Below are positions 8,683 through 18,300 of a stretch of DNA of 64,000 nucleotides, in pieces. The notes under the pieces are model-generated. The model was not told where the DNA came from, did no database searches, and saw only the letters and a list, made by a program, of their open reading frames with translations. The DNA is taken from positions 1-64,000 of the forward strand of contig CAZLZR010000007.1 of NCBI GenBank assembly GCA_964564015.1, written 5' to 3'. Each line of letters begins with the position of its first letter. The first letter of the stretch is position 1. This stretch comes from Acetivibrio sp964564015. GTDB taxonomy: Bacteria; Bacillota; Clostridia; Acetivibrionales; Acetivibrionaceae. A program made the position numbers and the translations under genes.

Positions 8683-9655
8683 CCTTGCGATACTCTTTGT
8701 TATTATCATTCTTCCCTTTAATCTATTGTTGGATATAAAGTCCCAATATGTAGGAGCAGCAGCGTACAAGAAAATAGAAATAAACAGGATACTGGACACT
8801 GCGGTTGAAGATGGTGTTGTGAGCATGATTGAAGGTGGGGCCGGTAATAATATAGAGATCAATAAGGAAAATGGCGTTCAGGAATTTCTGAATTCATTGT
8901 ACATAAATTTTAATGTGCTTGAAAACAGCATTGAGGCTATGAAGCTTCAAGGTTATATTTCATGCATAGTTGTTGTGGATTATGACGGATATTATGTGAT
9001 TTCCAACCAGGAATACTACAATTCGGAAGGTTTTAAGGAAATGAAATTGGTATGTAATCCGAAACAGTCATTTTCCTATTCAGATGGAAATTACGTGTAC
9101 ATTTTTACCCTCGATAACACTCTGACAGCGTTCGAACCGGGAAGTAAGGAGATATTTACCGGTACACGTGATCAGGTTGCAAAAAAAGTCGGAGCAAGCT
9201 TTTTGGACGATGAGATATTATTTGATCAAATAAGAAGAAAGACCATCATAGAGAGCTTAAAAACTGATGTTAATTATACAATAAATAAGCATAATGATAT
9301 CGCTAGAATGTTTGGCATTTCATATAACTTTACCCTTCCTCAAATAGAGGATGGAGATTGGTATAAGACTGTGGATGATATTGGAATGCTAGTGTTTTTT
9401 CAAGGTATGCCAATAGGTTTAACCGGTGAGAGAATCAACAGCTATGCTCTAGGTGGGGCAAGGTTGGTTAAGTCTTCTAAATATATACTTGAAGAAAAAG
9501 AAATTAGTCCTGGTATGGTTTTGAAATATTATCACAAGCAGGGGTGCAGCGAACTAGCCCATGAAGTAGAAACAAGTGATGATATTGAGGTGCTTGATAC
9601 TAAAGCCGAATGTGCGGGAAACGGTTATATGCCTTGTCCGGTTTGTAATCCCTAG
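8669..9655 (+). CDS. Single-TM protein with C-terminal Cys motif (YxPCPxC)
   Basis: A 328-aa protein. I start it at ATG 8669 because GGAGG (8653-8657) lies upstream; the further ATG at 8651 overlaps that site. An N-terminal membrane helix (about 5-23) is followed by an outside domain. The C-terminus has YHKQGCSEL and then CAGNGYMPCPVCNP as the last residues. This H-x3-C ... GYxPCxxCxP arrangement resembles a small Cys/His motif found at the ends of several secreted bacterial proteins and could bind metal or form disulfides (inference). It is the last gene of the cluster, followed by a structured region. Confidence 0.45.
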   Translation: MKITDLAILFVIIILPFNLLLDIKSQYVGAAAYKKIEINRILDTAVEDGVVSMIEGGAGNNIEINKENGVQEFLNSLYINFNVLENSIEAMKLQGYISCIVVVDYDGYYVISNQEYYNSEGFKEMKLVCNPKQSFSYSDGNYVYIFTLDNTLTAFEPGSKEIFTGTRDQVAKKVGASFLDDEILFDQIRRKTIIESLKTDVNYTINKHNDIARMFGISYNFTLPQIEDGDWYKTVDDIGMLVFFQGMPIGLTGERINSYALGGARLVKSSKYILEEKEISPGMVLKYYHKQGCSELAHEVETSDDIEVLDTKAECAGNGYMPCPVCNP

Positions 9656-9730
9656 TTATCAGACCTTTTAGCATAGGATTTACCGGCGTATTCTGTGCTA
9701 AAGGGCCCTAAGCCGGAATACTCGGATAAC
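9655..9730 (+). other. Structured 3' region with competing hairpins
   Basis: GTTATC (9655-9660) can pair with GATAAC (9725-9730), enclosing two mutually exclusive stems. One is CCTTTTAGCATAG (9664-9676) with CTGTGCTAAAGG (9693-9704). The other is CCG..GTATTC (9683-9693) with GAATACtCGG (9716-9725). No T-run follows. It could end the pilus operon transcript or protect its 3' end. Confidence 0.4.
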
Positions 9731-9791
9731 CATCAAAATTCTCATATTATATTTCAATAAACCCTCTTTAATACTATCCCCCTCTATTTTT

Positions 9792-9821
9792 GCATTTTAT
9801 TCCATAAAACATACCGTTTGT
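9792..9821 (+). promoter_or_regulatory. Candidate LytTR-type direct repeat
   Basis: GCATTTTAT (9792-9800) and ACCGTTTGT (9813-9821) are 9-bp elements separated by 12 bases, ending 9 bases before a -35 box. The second copy fits the published LytTR consensus [TA][AC][CA]GTTN[AG][TG] fully and the first at 7 of 9 positions. The same architecture occurs at 12843-12872 and 27214-27243. Confidence 0.55.
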
Positions 9822-9830
9822 CAGAAAGTG

Positions 9831-9859
9831 TTGATTTACAAATATCTATTCAGTATTAT
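9831..9859 (+). promoter_or_regulatory. Sigma-A-type promoter for the toxin-like gene
   Basis: TTGATT and TATTAT are separated by 17 bases. The stretch TTGATTTACAAATATC and the -10 are repeated almost exactly at 12881-12909, upstream of the first stalk gene. Confidence 0.65.
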
Positions 9860-10051
9860 ATATAAAATGGTGTAGATATAGAGTAGAAGTCTTGGATACA
9901 TAACTGATACACTGAAGATGGATGGGTATATGAGGAAATCTATTGGAATAGCTTATTTAAAGCAAATCCAGTGAATATATATTCTGAAGGTATGAAATTG
10001 TTTCAGGAATTCACTGTAGTTTGTGAAGGCGGATATAAGGAGGAGGTTCAA

Positions 10052-11497
10052 ATGCCAAATATATATGTGGATATGAGAACACTAGAAGATAGTAAGCGTA
10101 GGCTTAGAAAGCTTTCTGGAGACTTGGAGAATATAGCTAATAGTCTTAAATCTATAAGGAATACTCTGGATAGTGATATACGTTACAGTAAAGGTATAGA
10201 TGGAAGCCTTGGTGAATTGAGTTCACAAATATATGAAGAAGAGCGAATACTTATTAAAAGTGCAAACCTCTTAGATAAGGCTATTGAGGACTATAAATCT
10301 TCGGAACAAACTATTAAGCAGAATTTGCAAAAAATATTTATAGATAAAAAGGTAAAATCCACTTTTGATGTTTTTGCTGATCAGGTATCAATTGTGAATG
10401 TTGGCAGCAGTAATTTGTTTAAAAATAATGGAAAAGGTAATGTAAGTGTAAAATCGGATGATGGTTTTATGAATGAAGTTCTTAATAGCCTATCAGGTGG
10501 TGAGGTGCCTACAGAGGCTGAAATAGCTCAAATTGATGCAATTATGGATAAATATGAGGTGATGCTTATTGAAAACTATGAGAATATAAGTGATACGGAT
10601 ATAAAAAAAATATTGGAAGATATGGCTAAAGAGTTGCTTCCAATAGTTAACAAGCATAGATATGATTTTACCTGGTGGTATTATGCTGTAAATACTGGTG
10701 GTATATTTGATGTGAAAAATAGCAGAGTAGTAGAGATAAATATAAATGGTGAAGTTAAAGAAATAAAGATCTGGAATCAGCCATGGAAATATGATGGCAA
10801 TGAATACCTGGGGGATTTTGCAGGTAACTTTTTATACGGGTATCTCGGAGCAGAAGTATTTGGTACCGGACAGCTTGGACAGGCGGTACTTAAGGGTGGA
10901 GCTGGTTTTGCGCAATTATTGAGTGACCGCGGTAACCCTAATGTAAATACTGATCCATTGAGAAAGTATTTGGATTCTTTGGCAAGTGGTGGTTGGGGAG
11001 ATAATGAAGGGGATAGTAATCAAATACAATTAGGCATTAATTCTTATAAAAGCGACCATGGAAGCTGGAAGAAAGTTATAGACTTTGAAGATTTGCTTAA
11101 TCCTTTTGACGATCTAATAATTAGTATGCCAAATTTATTAGACCCTGACGGTATATTGAAAGATGAATTTGTAGAAGATGAGCCGGGATTTATAAGAGAT
11201 ATGGTACTTATTAAAAAAATAATTGGTAGCGAGATAAATTTTATAAATTCTGAAGCCATACCTACGGTTGTAACTTATATAAACAACAGAATATATGATC
11301 TGATAAGTATTACAGAAGATGCAATTAATGATGGAGTAAATACTGTAGGCCAAGCCATTGGTGACGGTATAAATGCGATAGGTGATGGATTAGAGAGAGC
11401 AGGAGATGCAATAGGTGACGGGATCGAGGCTGCTGAAGATGCGATAGAAGATGGTTTAAATGTAGTAGGAGATGCGATACATGATTTGCTGTTTTAG
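10052..11497 (+). CDS. Putative T7SS-exported polymorphic toxin (type 44-like)
   Basis: A 481-aa protein without a signal peptide. I start it at ATG 10052 because AAGGAGGAGG lies directly upstream; an in-frame ATG at 9971 has no such site. Residues 1-100 are a helical domain (LKSIRNTLDSDI ... LGELSSQIYEEERIL) shared with the hydrolase at 29040-31391 and typical in layout of WXG100/LXG-type T7SS targeting domains. Residues about 190-350 (FTWWYYAVNTGGIFD ... DFAGNFLYGYLG ... GGAGFAQL) resemble the polymorphic toxin type 44 family as I remember it. The C-terminus is an amphipathic 11-residue repeat (xxxAIGDGIxx, about 422-481). No dedicated immunity gene is obvious next to it. Activity is inferred. 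Confidence 0.6.
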   Translation: MPNIYVDMRTLEDSKRRLRKLSGDLENIANSLKSIRNTLDSDIRYSKGIDGSLGELSSQIYEEERILIKSANLLDKAIEDYKSSEQTIKQNLQKIFIDKKVKSTFDVFADQVSIVNVGSSNLFKNNGKGNVSVKSDDGFMNEVLNSLSGGEVPTEAEIAQIDAIMDKYEVMLIENYENISDTDIKKILEDMAKELLPIVNKHRYDFTWWYYAVNTGGIFDVKNSRVVEININGEVKEIKIWNQPWKYDGNEYLGDFAGNFLYGYLGAEVFGTGQLGQAVLKGGAGFAQLLSDRGNPNVNTDPLRKYLDSLASGGWGDNEGDSNQIQLGINSYKSDHGSWKKVIDFEDLLNPFDDLIISMPNLLDPDGILKDEFVEDEPGFIRDMVLIKKIIGSEINFINSEAIPTVVTYINNRIYDLISITEDAINDGVNTVGQAIGDGINAIGDGLERAGDAIGDGIEAAEDAIEDGLNVVGDAIHDLLF

Positions 11498-11540
11498 TGG
11501 TGAAATAATAAGGCAGATTTAGTATATATAAGGAGGAAAA

Positions 11541-12806
11541 ATGGGGAGAGTCAAACGTATATTTGCAATTTTATGCGTATTTCTTACGTTTACTGGGTGC
11601 AATTTTACTCAGGATAAAAAAATGAACAATATTGAAGTAAAAAGTACAGATATTAATAAGGATTATTTTGTGTTCCCTGAGAAAAATACTTCTTTTTTTT
11701 CATCTGAAACAAAGTATGGTTATATGAATTCCTTGGGGGAAATAATTATCTCTCCATATTTTAAATATGCGGAAGACTTTTCTGATGGATTTGCAAGGGT
11801 ACAGACAAGTGAAGGTTATGGAATCATTGATAAAAGCGGAAAATATGTATTAATGCCTCATTATTCCAATTGTAATTATTTGGGCAATGGTTTGATTGCG
11901 TACAAAACTGATAAATGGGGGATAAAAGATTATAGCGGTAAGGATCTCATCAAACCTGAATATGATGAGATATACAGTTTTTCAGAAGAATTGGCGGCAG
12001 TCAAGTTGGGAGACAAGTGGGGATTTATCGGCACAGATGGGACTTTGAAGATCAAACCTGAATTCGATTTGGTAAACAGTTTTTGTAATGGTTTGAGTAA
12101 TATAAAAGTGAATTCAAAGTGGGGGTTAATTGACACTTCAGGAAAGGTGATTGTTGAGCCTAAATATGACAATAAGCTTCAGGTGTCAGATGACTTAATT
12201 TTGTTGCAGGGAGATAATTACAAGTGGGGATATCTAGATAAGCTAGGGAATAAGGTTATTGATTATATTTATGAAAAGGCCGATTACTTTGGTGAAGGAT
12301 TTGCAGCGGTTTATGTCTCAGGAAAATGGGGGTACATAAACAAGCAGGGCAATTTCGAGATAGAACCTTGCTTTGAAGAGGCTAAAAGGTTTAGGCAGGG
12401 ATTGGCAAGAGTAAAAAAAGATAACAAATACTTTTATATCAATAAAAAAGGCGAAATGATTAAAGAAACCGGCATGGATTATACAGGAATGTTTGAGTTT
12501 AATGAAGGTATGGCTGCAATTATTAATAATCATAAATATGGTTTCATTAATGAGAAGATGGAAACAATAGTGGAGCCTAAATATGACGAGTATAAGGATT
12601 TTAGTGAAGGATTTGCAGTTGTGGGTGAGAAGATTTCCGGAAGTTATGACAGTGTATATGGATACATAGACAAAGAAGGTAAATGGTTAGTAGAGCCAAG
12701 TTTTACAGAAGCAGAGTCATTTAAGGAGGGTCTGGCAAAAGTTTGGAAGTCAGGGAAAATGGGCTATATTGATAATAAAGGCAATATAGTTTATAAGAGT
12801 TGGTAA
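11541..12806 (+). CDS. WG-repeat lipoprotein
   Basis: A 421-aa protein with a lipoprotein signal (lipobox FTGC, Cys about residue 20), so it is likely anchored outside the membrane. The mature part is a chain of WG-type repeats (patterns such as KWGFIGTDGTLKIKPEFD and KWGYINKQGNFEIEP), each about 35-45 residues with the W-G/x-Y-I/x-x-G signature. WG repeats are widespread and of unclear function, probably protein or ligand binding. AGGAGG precedes the ATG. It lies 43 bases after the toxin-like gene and probably shares its promoter, so a protective or accessory role toward it is possible but unproven. Confidence 0.8.
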   Translation: MGRVKRIFAILCVFLTFTGCNFTQDKKMNNIEVKSTDINKDYFVFPEKNTSFFSSETKYGYMNSLGEIIISPYFKYAEDFSDGFARVQTSEGYGIIDKSGKYVLMPHYSNCNYLGNGLIAYKTDKWGIKDYSGKDLIKPEYDEIYSFSEELAAVKLGDKWGFIGTDGTLKIKPEFDLVNSFCNGLSNIKVNSKWGLIDTSGKVIVEPKYDNKLQVSDDLILLQGDNYKWGYLDKLGNKVIDYIYEKADYFGEGFAAVYVSGKWGYINKQGNFEIEPCFEEAKRFRQGLARVKKDNKYFYINKKGEMIKETGMDYTGMFEFNEGMAAIINNHKYGFINEKMETIVEPKYDEYKDFSEGFAVVGEKISGSYDSVYGYIDKEGKWLVEPSFTEAESFKEGLAKVWKSGKMGYIDNKGNIVYKSW

Positions 12807-12842
12807 CGAATAGGATGAGATTGCTGTATTAATTCTATGTTT

Positions 12843-12872
12843 GCAGTTCATACCACCAAACAAACCGGTTGT
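12843..12872 (+). promoter_or_regulatory. Candidate LytTR-type direct repeat
   Basis: GCAGTTCAT (12843-12851) and ACCGGTTGT (12864-12872) are separated by 12 bases. Each matches the LytTR consensus at 8 of 9 positions. They end 8 bases before the -35 at 12881. Confidence 0.55.
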
Positions 12873-12880
12873 GAAAAGTG

Positions 12881-12909
12881 TTGATTTACAAATATCGATA
12901 CAGTATTAT
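12881..12909 (+). promoter_or_regulatory. Sigma-A-type promoter for the first stalk-domain gene
   Basis: TTGATT, a 17-base spacer and TATTAT. It is nearly identical to the promoter at 9831-9859, including the first 10 bases of the spacer. Confidence 0.65.
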
Positions 12910-12970
12910 TGTAGCTATAGAAATAAGCTTGATATCGAAAGTGCCAGTAAAATAAGTAGGAGGAACAGAT

Positions 12971-14026
12971 ATGAAGAGAATAATATTTGCGGTTATCTTG
13001 GTATTAATAGTATCAATAGTATGCGTACCATGGTCGGCAAGTGGAGCAGAAGGGGTAAGTGTTACGGTGGATGGTAAAGTGGTGAATTTTCCGGATGCAA
13101 AACCATTCATTGATGCGAATGGAAGGACGCTTATACCTGTTAGATTTGTTACCGAGGATTTAGGCGCTATAGTTGAGTGGAACCAAGAGTATCAGGAAGT
13201 GACTATAAAAAAAGATAATGTAAATATAAGAATAATAATAAATAACAGAAACATTGTTGTAAATAGAAGTGTTAAGACAATGGATACAGAGGCAATAATA
13301 AAGGAAGGCAGGACCTTTGTACCTATAAGATATGTTGCGGAAGCTCTTGGAGCCACAGTGGGATGGAATGCAAGCACAAAGACTGTAATTATTACAACGG
13401 GAGGTGCAGTAAACACTGACATACCAAATGCGGCGGATTTTTATAAGATTAATCCTGACATGCCCAAAGAATTGTATTATTACCCATATAAAAAGGATAA
13501 AATTGATGGGTGGTATGCGACAAATAAATGGATGGTTGACAGGTATGGAATGAAATTGATAAAAGAGTGGGTTAATAATGCAAAGGGCTATATGGAAACA
13601 TGCTATAGTGTGGATTATAGGGACTTTAATAAAGAAGAGTATGTAGAAAAATTGAAGTGGTACTTTATGCCGGGTACAACATGGTATGGAGGAGATAAAA
13701 AAGGAAGGCCTATTTTAGAACATTTGGAGTATTTGGCGGATATGATAGTGGAGAAGCAGATAGTTATGAAGATACTGTACATAACCGACCCATCATTAGT
13801 TGTTAGTGATGGTAATACTATCGTAAGAGGAAGAGCAATTTATACTATTGAAAGCTGTAATGATATGGAGTGGTTGAATGTATTTTTCCCATTTGGCAAA
13901 AGTGCATTGGGAAAAGAACATGCGCGCGACATGCATGTTGAATTGGCAAATCTTCAACAAAAGCATGATTGGGAACATCCAATTGAGGTGGTATATAGCG
14001 AAAAACTTCTTGCGGTTATAGAGTGA
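12971..14026 (+). CDS. Secreted protein with copper amine oxidase N-terminal-like (stalk) domain
   Basis: A 351-aa protein with a signal peptide (about residues 1-27) followed by a stalk domain (PF07833 type, about 28-140). It shows the usual repeats: VTVDGKVVNFPDAKPFID, NGRTLIPVRFVTEDLGA and GRTFVPIRYVAEALGATVGW. In Firmicutes this domain is a common envelope-binding module, not an oxidase. The remaining 210 residues are not recognised; they contain EYVEKLKWYFMPGTTWYGGDKKGRP and are conserved in the next gene. GTAGGAGGAAC precedes the ATG. It lies downstream of a promoter with LytTR-type repeats, which links it to the T7SS-associated regulon by inference. Confidence 0.75.
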   Translation: MKRIIFAVILVLIVSIVCVPWSASGAEGVSVTVDGKVVNFPDAKPFIDANGRTLIPVRFVTEDLGAIVEWNQEYQEVTIKKDNVNIRIIINNRNIVVNRSVKTMDTEAIIKEGRTFVPIRYVAEALGATVGWNASTKTVIITTGGAVNTDIPNAADFYKINPDMPKELYYYPYKKDKIDGWYATNKWMVDRYGMKLIKEWVNNAKGYMETCYSVDYRDFNKEEYVEKLKWYFMPGTTWYGGDKKGRPILEHLEYLADMIVEKQIVMKILYITDPSLVVSDGNTIVRGRAIYTIESCNDMEWLNVFFPFGKSALGKEHARDMHVELANLQQKHDWEHPIEVVYSEKLLAVIE

Positions 14027-14089
14027 TGGTATATGGGTGATGAAATTAGTAGATGCAAAATTGCAGTCTGATTTTGTTATATAAATCGA

Positions 14090-14118
14090 TTGATATGATT
14101 TAGTGTATAAGGTATAAT
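14090..14118 (+). promoter_or_regulatory. Sigma-A-type promoter, duplicated at 18860
   Basis: TTGATA, a 17-base spacer and TATAAT. The 43-bp block 14083-14125 matches 18853-18895 at 40 positions, although the genes downstream are unrelated (stalk protein here, T7SS operon there). Confidence 0.7.
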
Positions 14119-14241
14119 TTAGATTAATTATATGTAAAAATTAATTATTATGAGAAAGCCGAAATTTAGTTTTTGATTGTTGTTAATTAATGGCTTGATA
14201 ACATAATAATACAAATCAATATATAACAGGGGGTAATAATT

Positions 14242-15297
14242 TTGAAGAAAATAATTTTTGCAGTTATCATGGCATTACTTGTATCTATAATTTGCGTTCC
14301 ATTGGTGATAAATGGGGCAGCAGGGGTAAGTGTTACTGTAAATGGAAAAACGGTGAATTTTCCGGACGCAAAGCCATTCATTGATACCAATGGAAGGACG
14401 CTTATACCTGTAAGATTTGTTACTGAAGAATTAGGAGCGACGGTTGATTGGAATCAGAAGTATCAGGAAGTAACTATAAAAAAGGATAATGTAACTATAA
14501 GAATAATGATAAACGACAGAAATATTGTCGTAAACAGTAGTATTAAGACAATGGATACAGAAGCGATAATAAAGGAAGACAGGACCTTTGTACCGATAAG
14601 ATATGTCGCAGAAGCTCTTGGAGCTACGGTTGGATGGGATGCAAGCACAAAGACTGTAATTATTACAACAGGAGGCGCAGTAAACACTGAAATACCAAAT
14701 GCGGCGGATTTTTATAAGATTAATCCTGACATGCCAAAAGAATTATACAACTATCCGTATAAAAAGGACCGTTTAGATGATTGGTATGCGACAAACAATT
14801 GGGTGGTTGATAGATTTGGAATGAAACAAGTAACAGAGTGGACTAATAATGCTAAAGGTTATATGGAAACATGTTATAATGTGGATTATAGAAGCTTTAA
14901 TAAAAAAGAGTATGTAGAAAAATTAAAGTGGTACTTTATGCCAGGAATAACATGGTATGGAGGAGATAAAAAAGGAAGGCCAATATTGGAACATCTGGAG
15001 TATTTGGCTGATATGATAGAGGAAAAGCAGATTGTAATTAAGACGAAGTACATAACAGATCCATCATTAGTTGTTAGTAATGGAAATACTGTTGTTAGAG
15101 GAAGAGCAGTTTATACTATTGAAAGTTGTAACGATATGGAATGGTTGAACATGTTTTTCCCATTTGGCAAAAGTGAGTTGGGAAAAGAAAATATTCGAGA
15201 TATGGATGTTATATTAGCAAATCTTCAACAAATGGATGGTTGGGAACACGCACATGAGGTAGTATATAGTGTAAATGTCCTTGCGGTTATAAAGTGA
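14242..15297 (+). CDS. Stalk-domain secreted protein, tandem paralogue
   Basis: A 351-aa protein of the same length as the gene at 12971 and highly similar along its whole length, including the unrecognised C-terminal part. The signal peptide, the stalk domain (about 28-140) and the WYFMPG..WYGGDKKGRP block are all present. The start is a TTG with CAGGGGG 8 bases upstream. This is a recent tandem duplication in which the two copies have acquired different promoters. The following gene begins 13 bases after the stop and is likely in the same transcript. Confidence 0.75.
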   Translation: MKKIIFAVIMALLVSIICVPLVINGAAGVSVTVNGKTVNFPDAKPFIDTNGRTLIPVRFVTEELGATVDWNQKYQEVTIKKDNVTIRIMINDRNIVVNSSIKTMDTEAIIKEDRTFVPIRYVAEALGATVGWDASTKTVIITTGGAVNTEIPNAADFYKINPDMPKELYNYPYKKDRLDDWYATNNWVVDRFGMKQVTEWTNNAKGYMETCYNVDYRSFNKKEYVEKLKWYFMPGITWYGGDKKGRPILEHLEYLADMIEEKQIVIKTKYITDPSLVVSNGNTVVRGRAVYTIESCNDMEWLNMFFPFGKSELGKENIRDMDVILANLQQMDGWEHAHEVVYSVNVLAVIK

Positions 15298-15309
15298 GGT
15301 ATATGAGTA

Positions 15310-18300
15310 ATGAAAAAAGGTGTTTTAATTTTTACAGCTTTTATTATCGTAATTTTTTCTGTTTTCCTATCAGATATTGTTGCATATGCTGATGGCATGG
15401 GAAATGAAGAATTGGAATACGGTGAAGATTACTTTGCAGATCTAAAAAATGGGGAGATCTTAGTAGTAAGGCTTGATAACTCAATACGAACAAGTAGTTA
15501 CGATAGAATTGCAACTTCCGGCATTAGGTATACTACACTTGGATATGGATTGAAAAAAATAAGGGATGAAGTTATTGTAACAAATGGTGGCGTAGTTGAT
15601 GTTAACGTGCCGATAGTTAAACATGAGAATAGCAGGACAATCAAACATGAGGATAACCCTAATATACAAGAAGGGTATATGATTTCAGAACAAATAATAT
15701 ACTCAACATCATTGTATGAGCAGGTAGGAAACGTAGATATTGACTGGGTTAATAAGCTGTATTCAGAGGATTCAACCCTTTATCTCGATGGAATAATGAC
15801 TGTTAAGGAATATGAGAGGGTACTTGGTTCTATAACTTATCTAGATGGGAAAAATGTTACAAGCGGTGAAATTTATAGTACTGCAAAAGGAATAATGGGT
15901 GCACGTGGATGGGCAGATCCGGATGCTTTAAATACTCATTATAACAAAAGAGTGGATTTATTTCCTCTTACAACAGACATAGGCTTAATTTACGCCAACC
16001 TATCGGCGACTGCAAATCCAAGCCTTGTACCCCGTGGATCCAGTACTTCTGTTGAAGTTGCTCTTAACTCAAGTAAATCAAGAGCAATGTTAAAGGAATT
16101 GGGCAAGGATATGGAAGAGGCTGATATCACAAGTAGAAGGTATTGGATAGAATATGATGGAAAGAAAGAAGAGCGTGTGGACAATGGGGAGACAATTTCA
16201 ATTTTATTGGATAATGTGACTTCCGACACCACACTTCGATGTACTGTTCGTGTATATAGTAAGGCTTTGGCGGATTTGAATTCTGATTATGTAGTACCTC
16301 AGGCTGAAGCAACGGTAGTTATAAATCTAGGTCAGAAAGGTGGTTCAACTGCCAAGGGCAATCTGAATGCCGATCAAAGAGGAAAAGAAAAATTCAATGT
16401 TTTGCAGGGTATACCGACTGATGAAACTTTATATGCAAACATAATAACCGAAGAGTATCTGACAGATTTTAGCTCCAGAACTGTGACAGGAACAATAAAA
16501 TATCCGATTACCATTAAAAAAACATACAATCTTAAATGGCAAGTGGATGAAGGTGAGACAGTATATAAATATGATGAAGATGGAAATATTATTGACTGGG
16601 AGTGGGTATCAGACTGGCAAGACAGAAGTGCTACTGAAACTAAGACAGAAACGTATTATGTGACTAGGGACTACTCATATAATGTAATCGACAGTATGGC
16701 AGTATTCGCTATAGACAAAGCTGTGGTAACAAATAAATGTTTGCCTTCTGGAAGTGTTACTATCTTGCCTAATGGCTATACAGCTCCAACAGTTGATGTA
16801 TTTCATAGCGATGATTTGGAAGATCATATCAAGGAGCCGATATATGAAACTGAAATAGTATTAGAGACTGAAACCTTGTCTGGTGGAACAAGAGGAAAAC
16901 CTTCTCCGCCGGAGCCTGATTGGGAAGACATAGCTGAAAGTGCCATCGGTTCAATTCAAGTAAAAAATGACAGATTAGTCATTGATGGTTTTATAGTATT
17001 GGAAGATGATTGGCGTTATACACTTACATCAAAAGGAAATGAACCTCCAAAAGCAGGAATGATTAGCAAAGATGTTTTATATAAGAATAACATTAAGATT
17101 GCTGAAAAGACTTTAAATGGCGAGTACCAGAGTTCCGGCACAGTCTACTACAAAAGAATAGCCAGTGTAAACAATACGGAGACTGAGCGGACCGGAAAGA
17201 TAGACGTGAATCCTGTTATAGTACATGCACCGGTTGTATGCGATCCAACAATCGAAAGTGATGTGCAGCATAATCAGGAAATTAAGCCTGATGACACAAG
17301 GGCGGCGATGATTCTTGGAAGAACATCTAAATTTACATTCCCTACCATAGGTAAATACATAAAGAAAACGGGATATGTAGATGCAGATTATAGAAAGTAC
17401 ACAAAAGATAGAATAATAAAGTTTCCTTTTGATGTTTATGTTGAGGTAAAGGTTGGGGAAAAGGTTGAGGAAAAGTTCTTAAAGGCCGGTGCGGAATACC
17501 ATATGCCTGCCGCAGTGGACACGTTGAATTTGACCGTTCCCACCTGGGTGGATGAAGGAAATTATGATGTACAATGCAGGACGATAGCTATTAATTCGCC
17601 AGGGAATGACAGCCTGAAACAGAATTTGTCAAATATCTCCTATGAGAACTATATTGCCACAAAGTCTATTCCTGTAAGGGTAATCGGGCGTATATACGGT
17701 CTGAAAATCACGGATATCAATGATTATCCCGATTGGGCGGAGGTGTTCAGAACCGACAAAAATTCAACAGAACATTCAGGTAATTACTATTGGGTTGGTG
17801 ACTTGGATGAAAATGGAGAAGAACGTGGAAATTCGGATAAGTTTACTTTCCCTGTTTTAAATGGAAGCCATACAACCAAGAAGAATTTAGGTGTACTGAA
17901 GACAGGCTATAAATTTAGATTCGAACTTAATACAATAGGAAATTACTTCAATGATACTGACCTAATACGTATAAAGCCAAGATTTTACTACGTAAAAAAG
18001 GATGGCAGCGGGCGTGTGGAAGTGGATCTCTGGTATCAGGAGAAGATTGATGGAGTAGCTACCCTTGCTAAAGTAGGTAGCAAAGTAGACAGCAAAAATT
18101 TAAAAAGTATTGTGTTGGGAGATCCTTACAGGAATGTTTCTGAGGAAGAGTTGAAGGATACAATTAGTATACTTGGGGATACTTCGAAAACCGAGTTTGC
18201 AAATCAAAAAGCAAAGATCGGTTCTTATGGAGACATTATTCTTTCAAAGCCTGTCAGGACTTTTGTTGGGGATACCTCCAATATACCTGATGTGGACGAA

